Assembly (NCBI RefSeq): GCF_000411555.1
Contig: NZ_KE150486.1
Span: 744,001-808,000, forward strand
Length of the DNA: 64,000 nucleotides
Origin: Atopobium sp. oral taxon 199 str. F0494
GTDB lineage: Bacteria; Actinomycetota; Coriobacteriia; Coriobacteriales; Atopobiaceae
Direction: 5' to 3'
Position numbers and translations under genes: made by a program. The notes beneath the pieces were generated by a model that was given only the letters and a program-made list of their open reading frames with translations, ran no database searches and had not been told where the DNA came from. Below are positions 51,266 through 59,279 of the stretch, piece after piece. Position 1 is the first letter of the stretch; each line of letters begins with the position of its first letter.

Positions 51266-52198
51266 CTAAATAGAATTCAATTCAACCCGCTGATGAGAAG
51301 GGGTCTGCTGGATATAAATCTTTGAGCCAAGCGCAAGTAATTCCTTAGTGTCCTGTTTCTCAAACTCATTGAGAAACACAGAACTGCCTGATCCGCCGAC
51401 CTGCTCGGCACCGTCCTTATTCGCCGTTGCTCCATAATTTATTTCTTTAAATTGATGGCTCTTGGAAAATTCAAGTAATTCTTTTGTGTTACCAAACACA
51501 AACATGACCGTATCACCTAATGTTGAAAGTTTTTCAAGTTTTGACAGAGCTTTTTCTACCGTAAAGACATTAAGATAGACTCCCGCCGGCTTTGCAAGCT
51601 TCAAAGCTCCCTTTTTAACCTCATCGGTTGCAGCCTCATTATCAACAACAATGATTCTGTTAGCTCCAACGGTATTAACCCAGGAAAATACGATTTGTCC
51701 ATGAAGAAGCCGGTAATCAAGACGCACTAAAGCGGTTTTTGTCTTTTCGCCAATAACTCCCTTGTGAATTTTAGGTGCTATTGCCGCAGGAACATCATTA
51801 ACGGAGTCCTCAGGATTTGAGCAGTCTAAAATACCCCGTCGCCCTTCCATGATTACGTTCTTTATTACTTTATCTGAATCCTCTTTTTCATCCTCCAGAA
51901 CCAAGGTCAAAATCAAAGGTAAATTCATTCCTGAAATAACAGATATATGGGGATGATCGGAAAGAAACTCTACCGCAGAATTATTAACGCTACTTCCCAG
52001 TACATCGGTAAGAATAAATACAGCATCTGCCGGATCAAACGTAGCAATCAAATCATTTAACTTGGTTTTTATCGAATCCGTATCATCACGCTGCAAAGTA
52101 ACCGCATGGATATTGCTCACGTCTCCGACAATCATCCTGACAGTATCAACTGCACCTTCAGCTAAGTTGCCGTGCGATGCCAAAATGATTTGCTTCAT
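51266..52198 (-). CDS. PTS mannose-family EIIAB fusion (deglycase system)
   Basis: 310-residue two-domain phosphocarrier. The EIIA part (about 1-125) has its active His in ILASHGNLAEGAV; the EIIB part (about 155-310) has its active His in LVRLDYRLLHGQIVFSW. A linker with charged residues joins them. In Salmonella the related Gfr system has separate A and B proteins; fusion is common in ManX-type systems. ATG at 52198 follows AAAGGAG by eight bases; an in-frame GTG 18 bases earlier overlaps that site and is less likely. Confidence 0.92.
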   Translation of the reverse strand: MKQIILASHGNLAEGAVDTVRMIVGDVSNIHAVTLQRDDTDSIKTKLNDLIATFDPADAVFILTDVLGSSVNNSAVEFLSDHPHISVISGMNLPLILTLVLEDEKEDSDKVIKNVIMEGRRGILDCSNPEDSVNDVPAAIAPKIHKGVIGEKTKTALVRLDYRLLHGQIVFSWVNTVGANRIIVVDNEAATDEVKKGALKLAKPAGVYLNVFTVEKALSKLEKLSTLGDTVMFVFGNTKELLEFSKSHQFKEINYGATANKDGAEQVGGSGSSVFLNEFEKQDTKELLALGSKIYIQQTPSHQRVELNSI

Positions 52199-52322
52199 AT
52201 TTGACACTCCTTTCACGCTATAACATATCAGACATCATATACGTCCTATACAGATAAATACTCATCTTGTTTTGATGGTGCTCTATACTTCGGTCAACGG
52301 TCATTTACAAGGGGCAAACGGA

Positions 52323-53303
52323 CTAATACGCAACTTTCCACATATATCTTCTCGTCATATAATCCTTTGGAATAGCCTGCGACAAGGCACGCATATAGAC
52401 ATTGTTAAGAATGGGTGAGAACAGAATGTGATTGAAGTATTCTGATACCTCATCTGGAATAGCATCTAAACCAATCTCTTTCCCGTCCAAAAGATAAATC
52501 TTTTCTCCCCCATGCCACTTGAGAAATGTAACTGCCCTCTCATCAGCCGGCCTGCAGCGCCCAACAGACACCAACATAAAAAATGGCTTATTCATATCAA
52601 GCACCTCAAATGGTCCATGAAAAAACTCACATGAATTGACCGTAGGAGAATCAATCTGGAGCATCTCTTCTATATTGCAGATTGAAAAAATATAGGCTGA
52701 TCCAAATGCCGGACCTGAACCCATTACGTATATCGTTGGCTCTTTCGCAACAGTATCTGCCCACTTTTTTGCCAATGGTGTTGTATGCTCTACGGCTTTT
52801 CTATAGAGCGCATCAACCTTACCAAACACATCCATAGCTGTTTGGTAATAATCGTAACCTTCAACTTCATAAACCAGGGTCATCGCGATGCAGAGTCCTA
52901 TACTGGAATTGACTCTCTCTGTTTTGCTTGAATCTAAGGCAATGGATTCATACTTAATCTTTGCATCGCAGTTTTTCGTAAGATCAGATTCATCTACATA
53001 AAGGGCAAGAACATAAGCTCCTCGTTCACGCGCCACTTGAGCCGCGTCGCACGTCTCTTTCGTTCCTCTCATTGAACATACCACACAAAGAGCATCCTCG
53101 CCCACCTTGGCAGGAGTTGCTAGAGCAAACTCTTTGCTGGTAATCATATATGTTGAAATTGTCTTCGATTCGCATTGCATAAAATAATTAGCTGGATAGA
53201 AGCCACCATAGGAGCCTCCTGCTGCAATCCAATATACCTGATGGATTGCCCGTTCTAAAACAATGTGTCTGACGAGATCTGAGATTTCTTTTTGAACGTC
53301 CAT
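52323..53303 (-). CDS. SIS-domain sugar-amine deglycase (FrlB/GfrF-like), copy 2
   Basis: 326 residues, two SIS domains (YWIAAGGSYGGFYPANYF and YVMGSGPAFGSAYIF), then CEFFHGPFEVLDMNKPFF and a C-terminal RRYMWKVAY. It is a diverged paralogue of the enzyme at 48.6 kb; two different deglycases beside one mannose-family PTS is the arrangement of the glucoselysine/fructoselysine (gfr) operon. It is the first gene of the operon; AAGGGA precedes the ATG, and a 41-bp palindrome lies just upstream. Confidence 0.8.
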   Translation of the reverse strand: MDVQKEISDLVRHIVLERAIHQVYWIAAGGSYGGFYPANYFMQCESKTISTYMITSKEFALATPAKVGEDALCVVCSMRGTKETCDAAQVARERGAYVLALYVDESDLTKNCDAKIKYESIALDSSKTERVNSSIGLCIAMTLVYEVEGYDYYQTAMDVFGKVDALYRKAVEHTTPLAKKWADTVAKEPTIYVMGSGPAFGSAYIFSICNIEEMLQIDSPTVNSCEFFHGPFEVLDMNKPFFMLVSVGRCRPADERAVTFLKWHGGEKIYLLDGKEIGLDAIPDEVSEYFNHILFSPILNNVYMRALSQAIPKDYMTRRYMWKVAY

Positions 53304-53622
53304 TTCAGTCCCTTCATAATATATACTAGATGTATATAACGTATAGTATATATTATAAAAACACTATAGCAAGAGTGAATCTCCTTCTCTTTCAATATTA
53401 TTCTTCAAAAAGATGCGAAAGATACAAAACTGCTCGTTAGAGAGAAATTTACATTTTGGTAGCTGTATATCTTGACTCTCCAAAAGCATTACAAATACTT
53501 CTTATAGCGAACTAAGGTTACAAATTTCATCAGTTATAACTTATAAAATAATGATTTAATCATAAACTTTAAGATATAAGTGATATATACTACTCTCAGC
53601 CAAGAGGAAGGCTGCGAAACTT
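53304..53622. promoter_or_regulatory. AT-rich divergent promoter region with 41-bp palindrome
   Basis: 319-bp spacer between the deglycase-PTS operon and the DUF4143 ATPase gene. ATAATATATACTA (53316-53328) and TAGTATATATTAT (53344-53356) form a perfect 13-bp inverted repeat around a 15-base centre, 13 bases before the deglycase start codon; this is a good place for the local GntR/UTRA regulator to bind. The rest is very AT-rich, with a smaller ATGATT/AATCAT repeat near 53552-53564 and no open reading frame that I can support. Confidence 0.6.
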
Positions 53623-54837
53623 ATGATTAAACGTGAACTATATATGGGTCGCATACGCCCGTTTATCGGGTCAGATCTTATAAAGGTCATGACCGGTATT
53701 CGTCGCTGTGGAAAGTCAGTCATGTTAGAACTGATTAAGCAAGAGCTCATAGAGTCAGGCGTCGATCCAGCACAGTTAATTTCCATCAATTTTGAAGATA
53801 TGAACTACTCCCATCTACAAACCGCTCAGGCTCTGCACGATGAGATTACCAAGAGATCCGCAGAGATTGAAGGCAAGGCCTATTTATTCTTTGATGAAAT
53901 ACAGGAGGTCACCGACTGGGAAAAGTGCATCAACTCTTTTCGTGTTTCCCTAGATTGTGACATCTATATCACCGGATCGAATGCAAAACTGTTGTCCGGC
54001 GAACTTGCAACCTACTTGGGTGGACGTTATGTGGAGTTTATAATTTATCCATTTTCATTCAGAGAGTTCATAGAGCTATATCGCCCTGATGCTCCCAATG
54101 CATCAATCCAGAAGTGCTTCCAGAAGTATTTGCTTCTCGGAGGTATGCCTTACCTTGCAAACCTCCGCTACACCGATGCTCCATCCAAGCAATACCTTCA
54201 AGATTTATTCAACTCTGTCCAGCTGAAGGATATCGTCAAGCGAAATAAAATCAGAGATGTTGACCTGCTTGAGCGAATCATCTCTTATGTGATGGCCAAT
54301 ATGGGCACGACCTTCTCAGCAAACTCTCTTGCAAAGTTCCTTAAAAACGAGCATCGCACCACTGCTCCAGAAACAATCCTCAACTACATTAAATACTGTT
54401 GTGAGGCTTACCTGTTCTATCAGGTAAAACGAGAAGACATACAAGGTAAACAGGTCCTTGCTTCCAACGAGAAGTACTACATTGCTGATCACGGTATCCG
54501 TGAAGCTGTTTTCGGCGGCAACACGCGTGATATCAATCTCGTTTTAGAAAATATCGTCTACTTAGAATTGCTGCGCCGAGGTTATGAAATAACTGTTGGC
54601 AGAGCGGGCGATAAGGAAATTGATTTTGTATGCAATAGACATGGCGAAAAGCTGTATGTTCAAGTTGCGTATCTTCTTGCATCGGAAGAAACAATCAGCC
54701 GTGAGTTCGACGTATATGATTCCATCCGTGACAATTTCCCAAAGTATGTTGTTTCTCTCGACGAATTCGACATGAGCAGAAATGGTATTAAGCACCAAAA
54801 TATCTGTGATTTCCTCTTAGCCGAAGAGTGGAACTAA
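53623..54837 (+). CDS. AAA ATPase with DUF4143 domain
   Basis: 404 residues. The N-terminal AAA_14 ATPase has Walker A TGIRRCGKSVML, Walker B YLFFDEIQEV and the sensor-like YITGSNAKLLSG, followed by LGGRYVEFIIYPFSFREF. The C-terminal DUF4143 domain contains ENIVYLELLRRGYEITVG and KEIDFVCNRHGEKLYVQV, which resembles a nuclease-like core (Glu-Asp, Gln-Val). This family is common, often in variable genome regions, and its function is unknown. GAGGAAGG precedes the ATG by 11 bases. It lies beside the AT-rich sugar block and has similar composition. Confidence 0.88.
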   Translation: MIKRELYMGRIRPFIGSDLIKVMTGIRRCGKSVMLELIKQELIESGVDPAQLISINFEDMNYSHLQTAQALHDEITKRSAEIEGKAYLFFDEIQEVTDWEKCINSFRVSLDCDIYITGSNAKLLSGELATYLGGRYVEFIIYPFSFREFIELYRPDAPNASIQKCFQKYLLLGGMPYLANLRYTDAPSKQYLQDLFNSVQLKDIVKRNKIRDVDLLERIISYVMANMGTTFSANSLAKFLKNEHRTTAPETILNYIKYCCEAYLFYQVKREDIQGKQVLASNEKYYIADHGIREAVFGGNTRDINLVLENIVYLELLRRGYEITVGRAGDKEIDFVCNRHGEKLYVQVAYLLASEETISREFDVYDSIRDNFPKYVVSLDEFDMSRNGIKHQNICDFLLAEEWN

Positions 54838-54847
54838 AAACACAATG

Positions 54848-54876
54848 CCCGTCACAGTTTTGAAAGCTGTAACGGG
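54848..54876. terminator. Hairpin between the convergent ATPase and metY genes
   Basis: CCCGT and ACGGG arms, extended by ACAG/CTGT with one mismatched pair between, form a stem with a 9-base loop. It lies 11 bp after the ATPase stop and 30 bp before the metY stop, and probably serves both directions. Confidence 0.6.
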
Positions 54877-54906
54877 AATGGTACTTACTTTCGGTAATTC
54901 TTACAT

Positions 54907-56187
54907 TTACAGCGCTGCTAAGGCCTGTTCCACATCAGCAATCAAATCTTGAGTTCCCTCAATTCCACAGGAAATACGTACCGTATTAGGAGTAATCCCG
55001 GCGCCGATTAATTCTTCATCGGAGAGCTGACGATGCGTTGAGCTTGCCGGATGCAGTACACAGGAACGAGCGTCTGCCACATGGGTTTCTATTCTGAAAA
55101 TCTTCAAATTACCCAAGAACTTCTCGGCAGCTTCACGGCCGCCCGCAATGCCAACCGAAACAACACCGCATGAGCCCTGAGGCAGATATTTCTTCCCCAA
55201 CTCAAAATACGGATCGGTGGGAAGACCCGGATAGCGCACCCATTCAACACGCTCGTTCGCCGCAAGAGCCTCGGCAACTGCTTGACCATTTTTACAATGT
55301 TGCGCCATACGAACATGCAACGACTCCAAGCCCAAGTTGAGATAGAATGCGTTTTGCGGCGACTGAATTGCGCCAAGATCGCGCATAAGCTGCACAGTTG
55401 CTTTTGTGATGTAAGCTCCACCTTGACCAAACGCCTGAGCATATACAAGCCCATGATACGAAGGATCGGGCTCCGTCAGGCCAGGGAACTTGTCCTTATG
55501 TGCCATCCAATCAAACGTTCCGCCATCAACAATGGCACCGCCAACAGCCGCTCCATGACCGTCCATATACTTTGTGGTGGAGTGAATGACAATATCGGCT
55601 CCCCACTCAATCGGACGACAATTTACAGGTGTCGCAAACGTATTATCAACAATCAGGGGTACACCGTGCGCATGTGCAGCCTTTGCCCAACGCTCAATGT
55701 CAAGTACCACCAGTGCCGGATTAGCAATAGTTTCACCAAAGACGCACTTAGTCGTGGGCCTAAATGCCGCAGCAATTTCTTCATCGGAGGCATCGGGCGA
55801 GACAAACGTGCACTCCGCACCCATCTTAGGAAGCGTTGTGGAGAGCAGGTTAAACGTACCACCATAAATAGTAGAAACAGCCACGACATGGCTTCCTGCC
55901 TCAGCGATGTTAAAGATCGAGAAGAACGCTGCAGCCATGCCGGATGCCGTAAGCATTGCAGCACTTCCACCCTCAAGCTCACAAATCTTTGCCGCAACAC
56001 TATCAAGCGTTGGATTTTGCAAACGAGAATAGAAATAACCTGATGCTTTCAGGTCAAACAAATCTCCCATCTGCGAAGAGCGATCATAGGCAAAGGTAGT
56101 TGATTGAACAATGGGTACTTCTCGCGGCTCACCGTTCTTAGGTTGATAACCCCCCTGCACACAGCAAGTCTCAATATGCTCAGACAT
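54907..56187 (-). CDS. metY: O-acetylhomoserine sulfhydrylase / aminocarboxypropyltransferase
   Basis: 426-residue Cys/Met metabolism PLP enzyme. The cofactor Lys is in VIHSTTKYMDGHGAAVGG; YFYSRLQNPTLDSVAAKI and VDNTFATPVNC are typical of MetY, and the length favours MetY over the shorter MetB/MetC. It makes homocysteine from O-acetylhomoserine and sulfide. ATG at 56187 (MSEHIETCCVQGG) follows AAGAAGG; longer in-frame extensions run into asnS and look spurious. It is 13 bp downstream of asnS and may be co-transcribed. Confidence 0.93.
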   Translation of the reverse strand: MSEHIETCCVQGGYQPKNGEPREVPIVQSTTFAYDRSSQMGDLFDLKASGYFYSRLQNPTLDSVAAKICELEGGSAAMLTASGMAAAFFSIFNIAEAGSHVVAVSTIYGGTFNLLSTTLPKMGAECTFVSPDASDEEIAAAFRPTTKCVFGETIANPALVVLDIERWAKAAHAHGVPLIVDNTFATPVNCRPIEWGADIVIHSTTKYMDGHGAAVGGAIVDGGTFDWMAHKDKFPGLTEPDPSYHGLVYAQAFGQGGAYITKATVQLMRDLGAIQSPQNAFYLNLGLESLHVRMAQHCKNGQAVAEALAANERVEWVRYPGLPTDPYFELGKKYLPQGSCGVVSVGIAGGREAAEKFLGNLKIFRIETHVADARSCVLHPASSTHRQLSDEELIGAGITPNTVRISCGIEGTQDLIADVEQALAAL

Positions 56188-56200
56188 ACGTTCCTTCTTC

Positions 56201-57604
56201 CTAAAACTCCGCATTACCAACAGTGCGCGGATGCGGAATAACATCTCGGATATTGTCGACACCCGTAAGATACATGACCAAGCGCTCAAAGCCCAAGCCA
56301 AAACCGGCATGCGTGCAGGAACCGTAACGGCGCAAATCAAGATAGTACTTGTACTGTTCAGGATCCATACCCAAGTCCTTGATGCGCTGCTCAAGCACGT
56401 CTAAACGCTCTTCACGCTGAGAGCCACCGATAATCTCGCCGATGCCGGGAACCAAACAATCGGCAGCGGCGACCGTCTTACCGTCATCGTTTGTGCGCAT
56501 ATAAAACGCTTTAATCTCAGCCGGATAATCCGTTACAAAGATTGGCTTTTTGAAATGCTTTTCCGTCAGATAGCGTTCATGCTCAGTTTGCAGGTCAATG
56601 CCCCACTTGACGGGATAGTCGAACTTCTCGCCCTGCGAAAGTGCGTCTTCAAGAATGGAAATAGCGTTGGTATACGACACACGAGCAAACTCTGAGGTAG
56701 CCACATGGCGCAGGCGCTCAAGCAGCCCCTTGTCCACGAACTTGTTGAGCATATCAAGCTCATCGGCGCAGTGCTCAAGCACATACGAGATTACGTATTG
56801 AAGCATGGCCTCCGCCACATCCATATCCTGCGCCAAATCGCAGAAGGCCATCTCGGGCTCAATCATCCAAAACTCCGCCGCGTGACGACGCGTGTTGGAA
56901 TTCTCAGCGCGAAACGTAGGACCAAAAGTATAAACATCACCAAAGGCCATAGCGAAGTTTTCAGCCTGCAACTGGCCGGAAACCGTCAGGTGGGCTGAGG
57001 TGTTAAAGAAATCCTGTCCGTAGTCGACCTGCCCGGCGTCGGTATGCGGGACATTCGCGAGGTCAAGCGTAGTCACCTGAAACATCTCGCCCGCACCCTC
57101 AGCATCGGAGGTCGTAATGATGGGCGTATTAACGTAGACAAAACCGCGGTCCTGAAAGAACTTGTGAATGGCATACGCCGCCACCGAACGCACGCGAAAT
57201 ACCGCGCGGAAAAGGTTAGTGCGCGGACGAAGATGCTGCTGGGTACGCAGATACTCAAGCGACTGGCGCTTTTTCTGCATAGGATACTCAGGACTTGATG
57301 CTCCCTCAATCTCTATGGTGTGAGCTTGCAGCTCAATAGGCTGAGGACGCTCGGGGGTCAATTCTAAGACGCCATCAATGATTAACGCCGCGCCAACACC
57401 GCATGACGCTACATCATCATAATTGGCGCACGTCTCGCGATTCATAACAACCTGCAAGTCTTTGAAGCAGCTTCCATCATTAAGCGTAACAAAGCCGAAG
57501 TTCTTCATATCCCGTACCGAGCGGACCCAGCCGGCGACAGTAACGTGCGAGCCGCCAAGCTGCTGCGCGTCGGCATACAGCGTTGCAATTTTGGTGCGTT
57601 CCAC
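56201..57604 (-). CDS. asnS: Asparaginyl-tRNA synthetase
   Basis: Class IIb synthetase of 467 residues. The N-terminal OB fold has [19 protein letters not shown]; the catalytic core has [21 protein letters not shown] (motif 2 region) and [15 protein letters not shown] (motif 3). The binding pattern with N in the specificity region and the length fit AsnRS rather than AspRS. The start is GTG at 57604 after GGAGG. No T-box is seen in front of it, unlike pheS. Confidence 0.95.
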   Translation of the reverse strand: MERTKIATLYADAQQLGGSHVTVAGWVRSVRDMKNFGFVTLNDGSCFKDLQVVMNRETCANYDDVASCGVGAALIIDGVLELTPERPQPIELQAHTIEIEGASSPEYPMQKKRQSLEYLRTQQHLRPRTNLFRAVFRVRSVAAYAIHKFFQDRGFVYVNTPIITTSDAEGAGEMFQVTTLDLANVPHTDAGQVDYGQDFFNTSAHLTVSGQLQAENFAMAFGDVYTFGPTFRAENSNTRRHAAEFWMIEPEMAFCDLAQDMDVAEAMLQYVISYVLEHCADELDMLNKFVDKGLLERLRHVATSEFARVSYTNAISILEDALSQGEKFDYPVKWGIDLQTEHERYLTEKHFKKPIFVTDYPAEIKAFYMRTNDDGKTVAAADCLVPGIGEIIGGSQREERLDVLEQRIKDLGMDPEQYKYYLDLRRYGSCTHAGFGLGFERLVMYLTGVDNIRDVIPHPRTVGNAEF

Positions 57605-57799
57605 AAAAACCTCCTCTTGAACCTTGCATGCTCTCTGGCAAGCAGGTCAGGTAACTTTATTAGAGTAGCTCATTTGCAAAGCTTATTGCACCGCAATTGA
57701 CGCTGTCGGGTTAAAATTAAACATCGTGCGCGAGAACCCCCTGAAACAGAGGTTCTTCTCGCCACAAACGCAACGACTCACGCACGGCTACAATTGGCG

Positions 57800-57837
57800 C
57801 ACGCGATTCGTTCGCAAGGGAAATGCACGCGATTCGT
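57800..57837 (+). repeat. 26-bp direct duplication before pyrE
   Basis: CACGCGATTCGT occurs at 57800-57811 and 57826-57837, and each copy is followed by a CAAGGGA ribosome-site-like sequence (period 26 bp). The second lies in front of the pyrE ATG. It looks like a small tandem duplication of the leader. Confidence 0.6.
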
Positions 57838-57853
57838 CTACAAGGGAGACGCC

Positions 57854-58534
57854 ATGGAAGACTACAAGCAAGAGTTCATTGAGTTCATGGTTAAGAGCGA
57901 CGTACTTAAGTTTGGTGAGTTTACGCTTAAGAGCGGACGTACGTCTCCCTTTTTCATGAATGCAGGCGCTTATGTTACGGGCAATCAGCTCCACAAGCTG
58001 GGGCTTTATTACGCTCGCGCCATCCACGACAACTTCGGCCTAGATTTTGACGTCGTTTTCGGACCGGCCTACAAGGGCATTCCTTTAGCCGTCATCACCG
58101 CCATGGGTCTGCAGGAACTCTACGGCAAAGAGGTTCGCTACTGCTCAAACCGCAAGGAGCTCAAAGACCACGGCGCCGATGCGGGCATGCTTTTGGGCGC
58201 CGAACTTCACGATGGCGATAAGGTCGTCATGGTGGAAGACGTCACCACTTCCGGCAAGTCTATCGAAGAGACCTATCCGCTGATTACATCCATTGCAAAC
58301 GTCGAGGTCATAGGACTGATGGTGTCACTTGACCGCATGGAAGTCGGCAAGAGCGGTACTGTTGCCGCGCTCCGAGAGGTTTCCGAGCGCTACGGATTTC
58401 CCACCGCCGCTATCGTGAATATGGCTGAGGTGACCGAAGCGCTCTATCTTCATACCGTTGATGGTCGCGTCGTGATTGACGACACGCTGAAAGCTGCTCT
58501 TGACGCCTACTACGCGCAGTACGGCGTGAAGTAG
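57854..58534 (+). CDS. pyrE: Orotate phosphoribosyltransferase
   Basis: Adds phosphoribosyl to orotate to form OMP in pyrimidine synthesis; 226 residues. FGPAYKGIPLAV and VVMVEDVTTSGKSIEE (PRPP-binding loop) are diagnostic. ATG at 57854 follows AAGGGAG by five bases. No other pyr gene adjoins; it is divergent from asnS across a 249-bp spacer that contains one CTTCTCGCC motif and the 26-bp repeat. Confidence 0.95.
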   Translation: MEDYKQEFIEFMVKSDVLKFGEFTLKSGRTSPFFMNAGAYVTGNQLHKLGLYYARAIHDNFGLDFDVVFGPAYKGIPLAVITAMGLQELYGKEVRYCSNRKELKDHGADAGMLLGAELHDGDKVVMVEDVTTSGKSIEETYPLITSIANVEVIGLMVSLDRMEVGKSGTVAALREVSERYGFPTAAIVNMAEVTEALYLHTVDGRVVIDDTLKAALDAYYAQYGVK

Positions 58535-58584
58535 TACGGCGTAAAGTAACTTTTGTTGATAAGATTGAGTAACACGGAGGATAC

Positions 58585-59169
58585 ATGGCTCTCATCTACG
58601 AAACTGCCCGATATGAAGCCTCTTACGGCACAATCGACCAGCTTCCCAAGCCGACGGCCCCCGAAGTCTCCTTTGTCGGCCGCTCCAACGTCGGTAAGTC
58701 GTCGCTCTTGAACCGCCTTTTGGGTCGCAAGCAGCTCGCGCGCGTTTCAAGCGTCCCCGGCAAAACGGCCACTATCAACTTCTTTGATGTTGACGGTGTA
58801 AAGTTTGTTGACCTTCCGGGATACGGCTACGCCAAGGTGTCGCGTGCCGAAAAGCAGCGCTGGGCAGATCTTATCGGCGGCTATTTTGAGCAGGAACGCA
58901 GCTTTAACCTGGTTATTTCTCTAGTTGACATCCGCCATGAGGCACAAAAGTTTGACCTGCAGATGATTGATTTTTTGCAAGAGGCTGAGCTTCCCTTTGT
59001 GGTCGCTCTCACCAAAGCGGATAAAATCACTCGAAACAAGCAACATCAATCCGCGGCCGCATTGCGCTCATCCTTTGGTCTTGCCCAGGAACAGCTTGTT
59101 GTTACCTCGTCAGAAACCGGTCTTGGCATCGACGAACTGCGGCGGCGCATTGAAGACGCGACTTTGTAA
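58585..59169 (+). CDS. engB: Ribosome-biogenesis GTPase EngB/YsxC
   Basis: 194-residue TrmE-Era-like GTPase for 50S assembly. G1 is GRSNVGKSSLLN, G2 the region KTATINFF, G3 DLPGYGYAKV, and G4 LTKADKI. AAGCAGC-free start: ATG at 58585 with GGAGG six bases before it. It lies 50 bp downstream of pyrE on the same strand. Confidence 0.95.
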   Translation: MALIYETARYEASYGTIDQLPKPTAPEVSFVGRSNVGKSSLLNRLLGRKQLARVSSVPGKTATINFFDVDGVKFVDLPGYGYAKVSRAEKQRWADLIGGYFEQERSFNLVISLVDIRHEAQKFDLQMIDFLQEAELPFVVALTKADKITRNKQHQSAAALRSSFGLAQEQLVVTSSETGLGIDELRRRIEDATL

Positions 59170-59279
59170 TAAGGCACGCCAACACACCGCACGCAACACG
59201 GCCCTGCGACAAAGCGCACCTTTGGCATGAACCACACGACCCTGCAACGCTATACACGACACACTATGTAAGGCACCCT

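Noticed and set aside
47600-54900. Integrative element or prophage boundaries around the AT-rich block
   Set aside because: No integrase, transposase, tRNA target or flanking direct repeat could be found; only composition and gene content suggest transfer.
57605-57720. Possible T-box before asnS
   Set aside because: No T-box core sequence or terminator-antiterminator pair is present.
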